A stretch of DNA of 64,000 bases from Neisseria sp. MVDL19-042950 (GCF_030504625.1 NZ_JAUKWH010000009.1:39307-103306); one strand, 5' to 3'. Shown: positions 51,158-62,875, numbered from the stretch's first letter. The notes: generated by a model from the letters alone, not told the origin. Numbers and translations: made by a program.

Positions 51158-52534
51158 TTATTTCTTGCTTAGGGTCAATCCGGTCCAACCGAACAATAAA
51201 GTCAGTATCAAACATAAGTAGCAGAAAAACGCATAAGGCAGGTAATTCCACACCGGCACGCCTAAGGCTTGGCTGATAAACACACCGCACACGCTCCACG
51301 GTACCAGCGGGTTGATCACCGTACCGGCATCTTCCAAAGTGCGCGACAGATTGCGCGGATGCAAGTTGAGTTTATCGTACACCGGTTTGAATGTTCTGCC
51401 GGCCAGCAGAATACTCAAATATTGCTCGCCGATAAGCACGTTCACCCCCACAGCGGTAACGGCTACGCTGAACGTGGCTCGCCCCGCCGTGGTTAAAAAC
51501 TGGCGGATGCTCTCGAGCAAGCTGGGAATTACGCCCAGCGCAAACAACAACCCGCCCAAACTCAAGCCCAAAATCACAATGGTTTGCGTGAAAAACATGC
51601 TTTCCACACCGCCCCGTGAAACCAAACGGGAGATGTTTTCAAAATTACCTTCGATCTTGAAACCGCCGTAAAACCAACCACCCAACTGCGCCAAATCGGG
51701 CGTGCTGTGAAAATAAGTAACGATTAAAGCGGCAAAGACGGTGGCAATCATGGCAACGATGGCATTCACACGCTTCATGGCCAATACCACCAGCAAAGCA
51801 AACGGTATCAGCGAATAGCCGTGCACCAAACCCGAAGCGGCAAGCTGCTCGCGAAAAACCGCCGCATTATTCAAATCTTGCGCCGCCACCGCAGGCAGCA
51901 GCCACAACGATAACGCAGCCGTAATCAGCCATGCGGGAATGGTGGTATAAGCCAGATTTTTAATGTGTTCGAACAAATCAATGCCCACAATCGAAGCCGA
52001 AATACCGGTGGTATCCGAAAGCGGCGACATTTTGTCTCCGAAAAACGCGCCTGAAACCACCGCACCCGCCGTCATCGCCAAATCCGCATGGAAAGCCTCG
52101 CCCATACCCATAAAAGCCACGCCGACCGTGGCACAAGTGGTCAAACTGCTGCCGATGGCGATACCGATCAACGAGCTTAAAACAAAAGCGGAAAGGTAAA
52201 AATATTGAGGCGAAATCCAGCCGAAACCGTAATACATCAGCGTGGGAATGGAGCCGCTCATCATCAAGGCACTTACCAGCAGGCCGATAAAGAAAAACAG
52301 GTAAATCGCCCCCATGCCCTGCCCCACCGAATCAACCATGCCGCGCTGCATATCGGCGTATTTCACTCCGCGCAGCAAGCCGTATATCAAAAGCACTGTA
52401 ATCGCAGTAACAATCGACATATGCGGCAGCCAGCCGAGCGAAATAATGCTGTATCCCATGGCGGAAACCAATAAAACCACCACCAGAAATGCTTCCCAGC
52501 GCGGCATGTTTAACAGCGGTTTGAAGCTGAACAT
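51158..52534 (-). CDS. nhaC: Na+/H+ antiporter NhaC family
   Basis: SGAFFGDKMSPLSDTTGISASIVGIDLFEHIKNLAYTTIPAWL; NhaC signature. Confidence 0.93.
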   Translation of the reverse strand: MFSFKPLLNMPRWEAFLVVVLLVSAMGYSIISLGWLPHMSIVTAITVLLIYGLLRGVKYADMQRGMVDSVGQGMGAIYLFFFIGLLVSALMMSGSIPTLMYYGFGWISPQYFYLSAFVLSSLIGIAIGSSLTTCATVGVAFMGMGEAFHADLAMTAGAVVSGAFFGDKMSPLSDTTGISASIVGIDLFEHIKNLAYTTIPAWLITAALSLWLLPAVAAQDLNNAAVFREQLAASGLVHGYSLIPFALLVVLAMKRVNAIVAMIATVFAALIVTYFHSTPDLAQLGGWFYGGFKIEGNFENISRLVSRGGVESMFFTQTIVILGLSLGGLLFALGVIPSLLESIRQFLTTAGRATFSVAVTAVGVNVLIGEQYLSILLAGRTFKPVYDKLNLHPRNLSRTLEDAGTVINPLVPWSVCGVFISQALGVPVWNYLPYAFFCYLCLILTLLFGWTGLTLSKK

Positions 52535-52649
52535 GATTTGCCCATCCTTTTTTATTGATATGCACACCTGAAAAAGCCGTGCGGTTTTTCCGCGGTGCAC
52601 GATTGGAAACAGAAAGCGGCACAAAACCGCTTTCAAAAAGTGTTATTTT

Positions 52650-52801
52650 ACAGCAAATAAACTTAATTTCTGCTACGGCACTGCGCCTTAGCTCGAAGAG
52701 AACAATTTTATCAACCGCTAAAGCAGCAACAGAATCAGCCGTACTACTTGTACCGTCTGCGGCTTGTTCCCTTGTATCAAAAATGAGTTTATTTGCCATA
52801 T
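52650..52801. repeat. MITE-like element, copy 2 (about 150 bp)
   Basis: Terminal inverted repeats GCAAATAAACT/AGTTTATTTGC; its reverse complement aligns with 4725-4879. Confidence 0.65.
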
Positions 52802-53006
52802 ATTATTGCTTACGGTATCAAACCGAACAGTTTGAAACCGATACCGCAGCGGTTGTGAAACCGATATTCCGTATCAATGCCGAACCAATCTTGTTACCGC
52901 TTCGGCAGTTTGCGAAACCACTCTTTTGAACCCGAAAAAGTTAACGAAGTATGAAACATCGGGTTCGATAACCATAAAAGAGCGTAGCATCATAACAGAT
53001 CAATCA

Positions 53007-53041
53007 AACAGGCCGTCTGAAAACATTTCAGACGGCCTGTT
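53007..53041. terminator. Inverted DUS pair downstream of gluP
   Basis: AACAGGCCGTCTGAAAACATTTCAGACGGCCTGTT. Confidence 0.8.
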
Positions 53042-53063
53042 CAAATTCTACTGAAAACTACTG

Positions 53064-54284
53064 TTACGCTTCGTCGGCACGGAAACCTTTAACCGCAAAG
53101 AATACGATATACAGATAGCAGATGGCTGAAACGAAGAACGATACCAGCAAACCGATGTGGTCGGCAAAGAAACCTTGAACCACCGGCACAATCGCACCGC
53201 CCACAATCGCAGTACAGATAATGCCTGAAGCCGCACCGGTAAATTTACCCAAATCTTTGGTTGCCAACGAGAAGATAGTCGGGAACATGATTGAGTTAAA
53301 GAAACCGATCGCCAGCAGCGCCCACATAGATACCGCACCGCCGCCTGCCAGAATAGCAATGGTAATCAACGATACTGCCATTACCGCATTGAAAGTCAGA
53401 TATTTGTTCGGCGCGATTTTGTTCATCACGGCAGAGCCCAAGAAACGGCCCACCATAGCACCGCCCCAATAGAGCGACAGATATTTCGCACCCGTAGTGT
53501 GATCCAAACCGGCGGTTACTTCCATCACGTTAACCAGCAGGGAACCGATAGATACTTCTGCACCTACGTAACAGAAAATACCGATGGCACCCAACACCAA
53601 GTGTTTGTATTGCCATACACTGGTTTTACCGTCGTGGTTGTGTTCTGTTTCCGCCTCGGCGATTTTACGTGCGTCGGGCAATCTGATCATTTTCACAAAC
53701 ACGGCCAGCAACACCAGCAAGCCTGCCAAGCCCAAATAGGGAATCTGCACAGAGGCCACCTGCTCCGCTTTGGTTGCCGCTTGGCTGGCATCCGCCAAAA
53801 TCAACACCGAACCCAACAGCGGTGCAATCGTCGTACCCAGCGAGTTAAAGGCTTGCACCAGCGTTAAAGTGGCAGACTCTTTACCCGGTTTGGACAGCAG
53901 GGTTACATAAGGATTACCCGCTACTTGTAACAACGTTACACCCGAAGCCAGAATAAACAGCGCACCCAAGAAAATCGGGTAAGCCTCACTGGAAGCGGCG
54001 GGATAAAACAGCAGACAACCGACGGCCGTCAACAGGAAACCGCCGATAACGCCGTTTTTGTAGCCCAGTTTCTCCACCACTTTACCCATCGGAATCGACA
54101 TAATGGCATATGCGGTAAAGAAACAGAACTGAATCAGCATGGCCTGAACGTAGTTCAGATCAAAAATGGCTTTCAGGTGAGGGATTAAGATGTCGTTCAT
54201 GCAGGTAATGAAACCCATCATGAAGAACAATGCGGTTAATACAGACAGAGCGGTATTGTTGTTTGTTTGTGATTGCGCAGACAT
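53064..54284 (-). CDS. gluP: Glucose/galactose MFS transporter (GluP/FucP type)
   Basis: ALSVLTALFFMMGFITCMNDILIPHLKAIFDLNYVQAMLIQFCFFTAYAIMSIPMG; QVAGNPYVTLL. Confidence 0.9.
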   Translation of the reverse strand: MSAQSQTNNNTALSVLTALFFMMGFITCMNDILIPHLKAIFDLNYVQAMLIQFCFFTAYAIMSIPMGKVVEKLGYKNGVIGGFLLTAVGCLLFYPAASSEAYPIFLGALFILASGVTLLQVAGNPYVTLLSKPGKESATLTLVQAFNSLGTTIAPLLGSVLILADASQAATKAEQVASVQIPYLGLAGLLVLLAVFVKMIRLPDARKIAEAETEHNHDGKTSVWQYKHLVLGAIGIFCYVGAEVSIGSLLVNVMEVTAGLDHTTGAKYLSLYWGGAMVGRFLGSAVMNKIAPNKYLTFNAVMAVSLITIAILAGGGAVSMWALLAIGFFNSIMFPTIFSLATKDLGKFTGAASGIICTAIVGGAIVPVVQGFFADHIGLLVSFFVSAICYLYIVFFAVKGFRADEA

Positions 54285-54394
54285 TGTAATTGCCCTTAAA
54301 TTTATATGTAATAAAATTTACTTACAAGTGTTAAATTAAAGTTAAACAACTTTAATGCGAGAGCTATCTTACTGATATTCTATCGGTTTGCAAC

Positions 54395-54409
54395 TGTTAT
54401 TTTACTACA
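54395..54409. promoter_or_regulatory. Candidate HexR operator upstream of gluP
   Basis: TGTTATTTTACTACA (reverse complement TGTAGTAAAATAACA), near TGTAATWWWATTACA. Confidence 0.4.
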
Positions 54410-54469
54410 ATTTGTATTAAATCAAAGGCCGTCCGAATTACAAATAAAGTTTTCAGACGGCCTTTTGTT

Positions 54470-56131
54470 TCAGCATCCACCCGGCTTATCGCAATTCGCA
54501 TTACGATACAAACGGATCAGCCGTTCAGTGGAACTGTCGTGGCGTTGCACATCGCTTTCGCCGGTAAGTTCGGCAAGAATCGTTTTGGCAAGCTGTTTAC
54601 CCAACTCCACGCCCCACTGGTCGAAGCTGTTGATTCCCCAAATAACACCCTGAACAAAAGTTTTATGTTCATACAGAGCAATCAGACTGCCCATGTTGCG
54701 GGGGTTGATTTTGTTCATCAGAATCAGATTGCTGGGACGGTTGCCGGAGAAGGTTTTATGCGGTACCAACTCTTCGATATGCGCCTCATCCATACCTTGC
54801 GCTTTCAACTCGGCACGCACTTCGTCGGGCGTTTTGCCGCGCATAAACGCTTCCGCTTGGGCGAAGACGTTGGCCAGCAAAATTTCGTGATGGCCGGGCA
54901 GATTGCTGCGCTTTTGCAGCGAGGCAATCAGGTCGATAGGCGTAATATGCGTGCCTTGATGCAGCAATTGGAAGAAGGCATGCTGGCCGTTGATACCGGT
55001 TTCGCCCCAAATAATCGGTGCGGTTTCATGCTCTACCGCTTTACCGTCGAGCGTAACCTGTTTGCCGTTGCTCTCCATATCAAGCTGCTGGATAAATTTG
55101 GGCAGGCGGTGCAGGTGTTGGTCGTACGGGGCGATAATGTGGCTGCCGCCGCCGTAATAATTGATGTACCAAATCCCGATCATCGCCAGCAATACCGGCA
55201 TATTCTGTTCAAGCGGCGCATTGAAAAAATGCTGGTCCATCAAGTGCGCGCCGTTGAGCATCTCAATGAAATTTTCTTCACCCAGATAAAGCATAATCGG
55301 CAGGCCGATTGCCGACCACAGGCTGTAACGTCCGCCGACCCAATCCCAAAATTCAAACATATTGGCGGTGTCGATACCGAAATCGGCAACGGCTTTTTTA
55401 TTGGTGGATACGGCCACAAAATGTTTGGCAACCGCCGATTCTTCGTCTGCATGCTTCAAAAACCACTCGCGCGCGGTCAGGGCGTTGGTGAGGGTTTCTT
55501 GCGTGGTAAAGGTTTTGGAAGCGATGATGAACAGCGTGGTTTCGGGGTGTACTTTTTCCAGCACGTCGCGCAACTGCGAACCGTCCACATTGGAAACGAA
55601 GTGCATATTCAGACGCGGATGGCCGCAGGGTTTGAGTGCGGTACACATCATCAGCGGCCCCAAATCCGAACCGCCGATACCGATATTCACCACATCGGTA
55701 ATCACTTGATTGGTATAGCCCAGCCATTCGCCGCTGCGCACTTCGTGGCTGAATTCGCCCATGCGTTTGAGCACGTGGTTTACTTTGGGCATCACATCTT
55801 CACCGTCTACATAGATCGGTGCATTGGTACGGTTGCGCAAAGCCACATGCAACACGGCGCGGTTCTCGGTAGTATTGATTTTTTCGCCGTGAAACAACTG
55901 CTTGATACGCTCCGGTAAACCGGCTTCGCGGGCAAGCTGCATTAACAAGGACAATGTTTCGTCTGTGATGCGGTTTTTGGAATAATCCAATATCAATCCG
56001 CCCACTTCCAACCAATAACGTTCGGCCCGCTGCGGGTCTTGCTCAAACAAATTACGCATGTGCAGGCTTTTGGTAGCATCAAAATGTTTCCACAGCTCGC
56101 GCCATACAGGCAGTTCCTGCAAGTGTTTCAT
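54470..56131 (-). CDS. pgi: Glucose-6-phosphate isomerase
   Basis: [50 protein letters not shown]. Confidence 0.96.
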   Translation of the reverse strand: MKHLQELPVWRELWKHFDATKSLHMRNLFEQDPQRAERYWLEVGGLILDYSKNRITDETLSLLMQLAREAGLPERIKQLFHGEKINTTENRAVLHVALRNRTNAPIYVDGEDVMPKVNHVLKRMGEFSHEVRSGEWLGYTNQVITDVVNIGIGGSDLGPLMMCTALKPCGHPRLNMHFVSNVDGSQLRDVLEKVHPETTLFIIASKTFTTQETLTNALTAREWFLKHADEESAVAKHFVAVSTNKKAVADFGIDTANMFEFWDWVGGRYSLWSAIGLPIMLYLGEENFIEMLNGAHLMDQHFFNAPLEQNMPVLLAMIGIWYINYYGGGSHIIAPYDQHLHRLPKFIQQLDMESNGKQVTLDGKAVEHETAPIIWGETGINGQHAFFQLLHQGTHITPIDLIASLQKRSNLPGHHEILLANVFAQAEAFMRGKTPDEVRAELKAQGMDEAHIEELVPHKTFSGNRPSNLILMNKINPRNMGSLIALYEHKTFVQGVIWGINSFDQWGVELGKQLAKTILAELTGESDVQRHDSSTERLIRLYRNANCDKPGGC

Positions 56132-56997
56132 GATTCTTCCTTATTGTATTCCAAATGTTTGCTGTGAATACTGCGCTTGCCTTTCTGCAATTGCAGGCTG
56201 GCTGTTTCGCCTAAACGCAAGGCCAAGCCGATGGCAAGGATATCCACTACGACCAATTGCAGCAAACGCGAAATCATGGGCGTATAAAGCTCGCTGTTTT
56301 CCTGAGCGGCAACACTCAAAACGCAATCAGCAAGTTGCGCCAACGGCGAACCGGCACGGGTAATCGCAATAACCGCCGCTCCGTTTTCTTTGGCGATGCT
56401 CACGGCATCCAGCAATTCGATGGAAGAACCGGAATTGGAAATCACCACCAGCACGTCCTGACTGCCCAGCACGGACGCAGCCATCAATTGAATGTGGGTA
56501 TCGACATAAGCGACGGTAGAAATACCGAAGCGGAAAAATTTATGCTGTGCATCATGCGCGACGATGCCCGAATTGCCGACACCATAAAATTCGATACGGC
56601 GGGCATGGGTGAGCATGGCGATGGCTTTTTCCAACTCCGCCTCTTTCAAAAACCGGCGTGCGCCGAGAACAGAAGCAGCGGTGTTGCCCAACACTTTTTC
56701 CACCACTTTCGAAATATCGTCGTCGGTATTTAATTCTTCGTGCACATACGGCATGCCTTCATGACCGATACTGGCCGACAACGCCAATTTGAATTCAGGC
56801 AAACCTTTATAACCCAAACTGCGACAGAAACGGATAACCGTCGGCTGGCTCACGGAAGCGCGTTCGGCAATTTCCGCCACCGCCGCATGGACGAACCACT
56901 TGGGTTCGGCCAAAGCAGACTCGGCAACTTTACGCTCCGCTCCTGACAGGTTAGCCAATGATTCACTGATTTTGCTTAACATAAATATCTGCTCCAT
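56128..56997 (-). CDS. hexR: RpiR-family transcriptional regulator HexR
   Basis: [31 protein letters not shown] plus SIS domain; embedded in the zwf-pgl-glk-hexR-pgi cluster. Confidence 0.9.
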   Translation of the reverse strand: MEQIFMLSKISESLANLSGAERKVAESALAEPKWFVHAAVAEIAERASVSQPTVIRFCRSLGYKGLPEFKLALSASIGHEGMPYVHEELNTDDDISKVVEKVLGNTAASVLGARRFLKEAELEKAIAMLTHARRIEFYGVGNSGIVAHDAQHKFFRFGISTVAYVDTHIQLMAASVLGSQDVLVVISNSGSSIELLDAVSIAKENGAAVIAITRAGSPLAQLADCVLSVAAQENSELYTPMISRLLQLVVVDILAIGLALRLGETASLQLQKGKRSIHSKHLEYNKEES

Positions 56998-57216
56998 TTA
57001 AGCCTGTTGTCTGTCCCTCTATCTATATGTGATGGAGCCGACAATTATTATGAATTATATGGTTGAAAAATCCCTGCTCGAAATTTTATGCGATATATTG
57101 ACACAACATTTTGTTACCGGACAACAAACGGCGAATTACCGCACGGATTTTTGCATCATTCCTACACTGAGCCAATCCGTGCGGTTTCAATGTTGTAAAA
57201 CAAACCAACTGGGCGA

Positions 57217-58263
57217 TTACACTTGTTTATCTTTTTTACCCGCCGCACCGCCGAGCGCCGCAGTGTTATTGCACGCGCCTTGCAAATGGTTGGACAACGC
57301 TACCGCCGCACCGTAGATACCGGGATATTTCCCCAACACGATATATACGGGGATAGCCGCCAAATAAGCATCGAAACGGCCTTTGCTCTCGAAACGGGTA
57401 CGGAACGGCGAATTTTTAAAGTAGTCGATAAAACGCGGAATAATACCGCCGCACAAATACACGCCGCCGCTTGCACCCAATGTGAGCGCAAGGTTGGATG
57501 ATACCGTACCCAGCATGGCACAGAAAATATCCAAAGTCAGACGGCATAACGGCGAAGAACCGCTCAAAGCCTGTTCGCTGATTTCGGCCGGTGTCATTTT
57601 CTGACGTTTCACCCCTTCTTTGGCCGACAAAGCCTCATGAATCAGTGACAAACCCGCACCGCTCAAAAACCGCTCGGCGGAAACGTAGCCGTATTTTTTC
57701 TTAGCATATTGCCAAATCATACTTTCCGCGTCATCGAAGGGAGAAAAACTCACATGCCCGCCCTCGCCGGCCAGCGGCACCCAACCAGCATTGCTCGGAA
57801 TCAATCCGCTTACGCCCAAACCCGTGCCCGGGCCGATAACGGCTTTCGGTGCATTTTCCACCGGTTTCGATCCGCCTATCTGCACCAGATCTTCCGCTTC
57901 TAATTGAGTAATCGCCAATGCTTGTGCAGTAAAATCGTTCAACAAAATCAATGTATCCAAACACAGCGATTGGCGGGTGGTTTCAATGGAAAATGCCCAA
58001 TGGTGGTTGGTCATCTGCACCCAGTCGCCCAGAATCGGGTTGGCAATGGCAATCGCTGCGTGGTGGATTTTCGGATTGCCGGCACGCTTCAAGTATTCGC
58101 GGATGGCATCAACAACCGTATCGTAATCATTGCACTTCAGCACTTCTATCTGCTCAAGCTGCTGCGGTGCGGTTTCCAACGCAAAACGGGCATTGGTGCC
58201 GCCGATGTCTGCCAACAAACGCGGCCATTCGGCAACAACGGTTTTATTCTGCGTAGTGGACAT
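57217..58263 (-). CDS. glk: Glucokinase
   Basis: [51 protein letters not shown]. Confidence 0.95.
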   Translation of the reverse strand: MSTTQNKTVVAEWPRLLADIGGTNARFALETAPQQLEQIEVLKCNDYDTVVDAIREYLKRAGNPKIHHAAIAIANPILGDWVQMTNHHWAFSIETTRQSLCLDTLILLNDFTAQALAITQLEAEDLVQIGGSKPVENAPKAVIGPGTGLGVSGLIPSNAGWVPLAGEGGHVSFSPFDDAESMIWQYAKKKYGYVSAERFLSGAGLSLIHEALSAKEGVKRQKMTPAEISEQALSGSSPLCRLTLDIFCAMLGTVSSNLALTLGASGGVYLCGGIIPRFIDYFKNSPFRTRFESKGRFDAYLAAIPVYIVLGKYPGIYGAAVALSNHLQGACNNTAALGGAAGKKDKQV

Positions 58264-58942
58264 GGCAATTTACCTTTTTGTTATTAATTACATAACTGAT
58301 TGGAAAAGATTTTGAAAGTGCGGCGGCAGTTTGGTCGAATACGGCTTTTTTCTCCGCGCCTTGAATCGCCAAAAATACTGCGGGCGTTTTCGCAATGGCG
58401 GCCAGCGTCATGCTCACACGCTCATGCGGCGCGGTAACGGGCGTGGTATGCAGCAGCGGCGCTTCGTTGGCCAAATCCAGCCCGCTGTCCAATTGCGGTG
58501 CTTGCGGAAACAGCGATGCGGTGTGTCCGTCTCCGCCCATTCCCAACACCAGCGCATCGGGCTGGCGGTAGTGTTTTAAGGCCGTCTGAACAACGGCTTC
58601 AGGTTGCAGATCGGCTGCTTGCCGTTCCGCTTCCACCACCGGAATCCACTTAGCGGCGGCGGCTTTGTTTTTCAACAGGTATTCATGTACCAATCCGGTA
58701 TTGCTGTCGGGGTGGTCGGTAGGAACGATACGCTCGTCCACCAGCGTAACGGCAATATGCGCCCAATCCAAATCTTTTTGCGATAAGGCTTCAAAAAAAG
58801 CGATTGGCGAACGCCCGCCCGACACGGCTAAAACGGCATTGCCCCGTTTATCCAGTGCAACTTTCAATGCAGCGGCAACGGCATCGGCCAAGGCTGCGGC
58901 AGATGCGGCGGCACTTTCGTGATGGTGCCATTGGTAAGCCAT
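58244..58942 (-). CDS. pgl: 6-phosphogluconolactonase
   Basis: [58 protein letters not shown]. Confidence 0.93.
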   Translation of the reverse strand: MAYQWHHHESAAASAAALADAVAAALKVALDKRGNAVLAVSGGRSPIAFFEALSQKDLDWAHIAVTLVDERIVPTDHPDSNTGLVHEYLLKNKAAAAKWIPVVEAERQAADLQPEAVVQTALKHYRQPDALVLGMGGDGHTASLFPQAPQLDSGLDLANEAPLLHTTPVTAPHERVSMTLAAIAKTPAVFLAIQGAEKKAVFDQTAAALSKSFPISYVINNKKVNCHVHYAE

Positions 58943-59009
58943 GATATTTCCTTTCTCTATTTTTTCAGACGGCCTCAAGAGGCAGGAGGCCGTCTGAAAC
59001 AACCTTGAT

Positions 59010-60467
59010 TTATTGTTCTTCGTGCCATTGGTTGCCGTCGCGTGCCAGCAATTCGCGTGCTGCTTCGGGGCCCCAAGAATGTGCGGCATAACCGTGCGGC
59101 GGAGTCGGGCTGCTTTCCCAGTTTTCCATAATCGGCATCACCCATTCCCACGCGGCTTCAAGTTCGTCGCGGCGGTTGAACAGCGCCAGCTTGCCGTTGA
59201 TTACGTCCAACAGCAAACGCTCGTAGGCTTCCGCACGGCGGCCGGCCACTTCTTTACCCATGTCTACGCTCAAAGCGGTGAGTTCCACATGGTTTCCCGC
59301 GCCGGGCGTTTTGACTTGCGTGTACAGGCGGATGGATTCGGTAGGTTGCAGTTCGATAACCAAACGGTTGGGGGCTTTTTGGCTGCCGTCGAAAATATGA
59401 TTGGGTAAATCGCGGAAATTCAGCACGATTTCGGCCACTTTACCCGCCATGCGTTTGCCGGTGCGCAAGTAGAAAGGCACGCCCGCCCAACGTTGGTTGT
59501 CGATTTCCGCTTTGATGGCCACATACGTTTCGGTGCGGCTGCCGGCCAGTACGTTATGCTCTTGCAAATAGCCGTTGACTGTTTGGCCGTCTTTTTGGGC
59601 GGCGGTATATTGGCCGCGCACCACATTGGCATCGACATCGGCGGAAGTCAGCGGTTTCAAAGACTTAATCACTTTCAGTTTTTCATCTCGCACGGCATCG
59701 GCATCCAAACCGGCGGGCGCTTCCATCGCCGTCATGCACAACATCTGAATCAGGTGGTTTTGCACCATATCGCGCAACGCACCGGTGATGTCGTAAAACT
59801 CGCCGCGCTCTTCCACACCCAATTGCTCGGCGATGGTCAGTTGAACGCTTTTCACGTATTTGTTGTTCCACAGCGGCTCGAACATCACATTGGCAAAACG
59901 CAAAGCCAGCAGGTTTTGCAGCGATTCTTTGCCCAAATAGTGGTCGATGCGGTAAACCTGCTCTTCTTTGAAGAAACGGGCGACATCGGTGTTGATTTCT
60001 TGCGAAGACTTCAAATCGGTGCCCAACGGTTTTTCGAGCACGATACGCACATGGTCGGCATTCAAGCCCGCAGCAGCCAGATTTTCACAGGCTGGGGCGA
60101 AGAACTTCGGCGCGGTAGAAAGATAGATGATTACATTATCGGTTTGCTTGCGTGCTTTCACCTTTTCCGCCAGCGTTTGGAAATGCTCGGGGCGGGTAAC
60201 GTCCACTGGCATATAAGCAATACGTTTAATAAAAGACGCCCACGCTTCTTCACTGAAATTCTGTTTGATGTGAATTTTGGCATTGGTTTCGACCTTCGCC
60301 AAAAAACCGGCGGTATCCAAGTCGCTGCGGCTTACCCCCAAGATGCGCCCGTCGAGATGCAGTAAACCCGCCACATGCGCTTGATACAGGCAAGGTAGCA
60401 GTTTGCGCATGGCCAAATCGCCGGTTGCACCAAATAACACCAAATCGAAGTTTGTTTGTGTATCCAT
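59010..60467 (-). CDS. zwf: Glucose-6-phosphate 1-dehydrogenase
   Basis: LVLFGATGDLAMRKLLPCLYQ; RIDHYLGKESLQNLLALRFAN. Confidence 0.96.
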   Translation of the reverse strand: MDTQTNFDLVLFGATGDLAMRKLLPCLYQAHVAGLLHLDGRILGVSRSDLDTAGFLAKVETNAKIHIKQNFSEEAWASFIKRIAYMPVDVTRPEHFQTLAEKVKARKQTDNVIIYLSTAPKFFAPACENLAAAGLNADHVRIVLEKPLGTDLKSSQEINTDVARFFKEEQVYRIDHYLGKESLQNLLALRFANVMFEPLWNNKYVKSVQLTIAEQLGVEERGEFYDITGALRDMVQNHLIQMLCMTAMEAPAGLDADAVRDEKLKVIKSLKPLTSADVDANVVRGQYTAAQKDGQTVNGYLQEHNVLAGSRTETYVAIKAEIDNQRWAGVPFYLRTGKRMAGKVAEIVLNFRDLPNHIFDGSQKAPNRLVIELQPTESIRLYTQVKTPGAGNHVELTALSVDMGKEVAGRRAEAYERLLLDVINGKLALFNRRDELEAAWEWVMPIMENWESSPTPPHGYAAHSWGPEAARELLARDGNQWHEEQ

Positions 60468-60847
60468 CATTCTGTCTTTCAATCAAAGTGGCTTGCGCCA
60501 TATACATATGTAAAAACTCTGCTCCGTTAACACCGGTATTATCCGGCATTTTATTTCTACCGCTTATCTCAGATAAGTAATCGTGTTACATTTGCCATTC
60601 AAACTGCCGTTTTTGATGGCATCACTTATAAAATTGGCTTATTTAAAGATATTTCAGACCTAAAAAGACCTGAAATTTTTATATCTAATTATACTTTAAG
60701 CATATTTCAGACGGCCTATTTTAAAATTCCAAAGGAGCCGTCTTAAAAATTAGTAGCAATCCTACACAGCACTACACCTTTTGTCTATGCCGTTTTAATC
60801 AAATAATTTGACCTAAGTAAATATTTAGTTAACTTGAGCTGAAATTA

Positions 60848-60862
60848 TGTTACAAAACTACA
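60848..60862. promoter_or_regulatory. Secondary HexR-like site in the zwf/edd intergenic region
   Basis: TGTTACAAAACTACA, same ACTACA half-site as 60895-60909. Confidence 0.3.
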
Positions 60863-60894
60863 AAACAAAGTTTGACCTAGTTCAAGCATTCTTC

Positions 60895-60909
60895 TGTAAC
60901 TAAACTACA
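60895..60909. promoter_or_regulatory. Candidate HexR operator upstream of edd
   Basis: TGTAACTAAACTACA in the zwf/edd divergent intergenic region. Confidence 0.45.
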
Positions 60910-61036
60910 ATTATAGATTATAATTGATTTCAACCGGTTTCAGACGGCATCTACCCTTTATTAAGCCGTATCCGACTATTAACCGCATATCGACATCCGC
61001 ATCGGTCGGTATCCGGCTACGAAAGGCAAAATAATC

Positions 61037-62875
61037 ATGAACACACCCGCCCCTATCCACCCTACCCTTGCTGCCGTTACCGAACGGATTGTCGAACGCA
61101 GCAAAGCCACCCGCACGGCGTATCTCGAACGCATCCGCGCCGCCCGCCAATCGGGACGCATGGAACGCAACCAATTGGGTTGCACCAACTTGGCGCACGG
61201 CATGGCGGCCATGCCCAAAACCATCAAAATCGAGATGCAACAAGAAAGCATTCCCAACTTGGCTATCGTGTCGGCTTATAACGATATGGTTTCCGCCCAC
61301 CAGCCTTTCCTCGACTTTCCCGCATGGATCAAAGCAAGTGCGCACAAACACGGCGCAACCGTGCAGTTTGCCGGCGGCACGCCCGCCATGTGCGACGGTA
61401 TTACCCAAGGCTATGCAGGTATGGAGCTTTCGCTGTTCTCGCGCGATGTAATCGCCATGAGTACCGCCGTTGCCCTGTCGCACAATATGTTCGACGGCAG
61501 TTTCTTCTTAGGCGTGTGCGACAAAATCGTTCCCGGCCTGATGATCGGCGCATTGGCTTTCGGCCACCTGCCCGCCCTGTTCGTGCCCGCAGGCCCGATG
61601 ACCAGCGGGATTTCCAATGATGAAAAATCCAAAATCCGCCAATTGTTCGCCGAAGGCAAAGTAGGCCGCGATGCCCTGCTGGAAAGCGAAATGGGCTCTT
61701 ACCACAGCCCCGGCACCTGCACGTTTTACGGCACCGCCAACTCCAACCAAATGATGATGGAGCTGATGGGTATGCACATGCCGAACACCGCTTTCGTCAA
61801 CCCCAACACACCGATGCGCGAAGCGTTGGTGCGCACGGCGGGCGAACATCTGGCCGAAAGCATCAAAAACGGCACGGCGATGCCGCTAGGCGAAATGATC
61901 AGCGAAAAAAACATCATCAACGCCCTTATCGGCCTGATGGCAACCGGCGGTTCAACCAACCACACCATGCACTTGGTGGCCATGGCACGCGCGGCCGGCA
62001 TTATCCTCACTTGGGACGACTTCGACGAAATTTCATCCATTATTCCGCTGCTTACCCGCGTTTACCCCAACGGCAAAGCCGATGTTAACCATCTCCAAGC
62101 CGCCGGCGGCCTTGCTTTTGTGGTACGCGAACTGTTGGACGCAGGGCTGTTGCATGAAGATGTCGATACGGTAGTCGGGCACGGTATGCGCCGTTACGCG
62201 CAAGAACCGTTCTTAGATAACGGCAAAGTTGTTTGGCGCGATGCCGTTGCCGTTAGCGGAGACGAAAATGTTTTACGCCCGGCCGCCAACCCCTTCTCAC
62301 CCGACGGCGGCCTGCGCCTGATGAAAGGCAATATCGGTCGCGGCGTGATTAAAATTTCCGCCGTCAAACCCGAAAACCGCATCATTGAAGCCCCGGCCAT
62401 TGTCTTCAACGATCAAAAAGACGTATTGGCCGCATTCGAACGCGGCGAGCTGGAGCGCGACTTTATCTGCATCGTGCGCTTCCAAGGCCCTCGCGCCAAC
62501 GGCATGCCCGAGCTGCACAAACTCACCCCGCCGTTAGGCATTCTGCAAGACCGCGGTTTTAAGGTGGCCTTGGTAACGGACGGCCGCATGTCCGGCGCAT
62601 CCGGCAAAGTGCCCGCTTCCATCCACATGAGCCCCGAAGCCCTGCTCGGCGGCAGTATCGGCAAAATCCGCACCGGCGATTTAATCCGCTTCAATGCCGA
62701 AACCGGCGAACTGACCGCACTGGTGGATGAAAAAGAATGGAACGCCCGCGAAATCCCCATGCCCAACCTGAGCAAAAACCAACACGGTTCGGGGCGCGAA
62801 TTGTTTACCGGATTCCGCAGCTTGGCCAGCAGCGCGGAAACCGGTGCCATGAGCTTCGGCGGCGACTTTGCCTAA
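61037..62875 (+). CDS. edd: Phosphogluconate dehydratase
   Basis: QLGCTNLAHGMAAMPKTIKIEMQQESIPNLAIVSAYNDMVSAHQPF; VTDGRMSGASGKVPASIHMSPEA. Confidence 0.96.
   Translation: MNTPAPIHPTLAAVTERIVERSKATRTAYLERIRAARQSGRMERNQLGCTNLAHGMAAMPKTIKIEMQQESIPNLAIVSAYNDMVSAHQPFLDFPAWIKASAHKHGATVQFAGGTPAMCDGITQGYAGMELSLFSRDVIAMSTAVALSHNMFDGSFFLGVCDKIVPGLMIGALAFGHLPALFVPAGPMTSGISNDEKSKIRQLFAEGKVGRDALLESEMGSYHSPGTCTFYGTANSNQMMMELMGMHMPNTAFVNPNTPMREALVRTAGEHLAESIKNGTAMPLGEMISEKNIINALIGLMATGGSTNHTMHLVAMARAAGIILTWDDFDEISSIIPLLTRVYPNGKADVNHLQAAGGLAFVVRELLDAGLLHEDVDTVVGHGMRRYAQEPFLDNGKVVWRDAVAVSGDENVLRPAANPFSPDGGLRLMKGNIGRGVIKISAVKPENRIIEAPAIVFNDQKDVLAAFERGELERDFICIVRFQGPRANGMPELHKLTPPLGILQDRGFKVALVTDGRMSGASGKVPASIHMSPEALLGGSIGKIRTGDLIRFNAETGELTALVDEKEWNAREIPMPNLSKNQHGSGRELFTGFRSLASSAETGAMSFGGDFA

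Noticed and set aside
54539-55918. 459-aa plus-strand ORF opposite pgi
   Set aside because: Antisense shadow of pgi with no recognisable protein motif.
57029-57316. 95-aa plus-strand ORF in the hexR-glk gap
   Set aside because: No recognisable motif and overlaps the glk 3' end on the opposite strand.
58962-58999. DUS pair between pgl and zwf as a terminator
   Set aside because: The two DUS are arranged TTCAGACGGCC...GGCCGTCTGAA, so a hairpin is possible, but it lies inside a likely zwf-pgl operon without a clear T tract; function uncertain.
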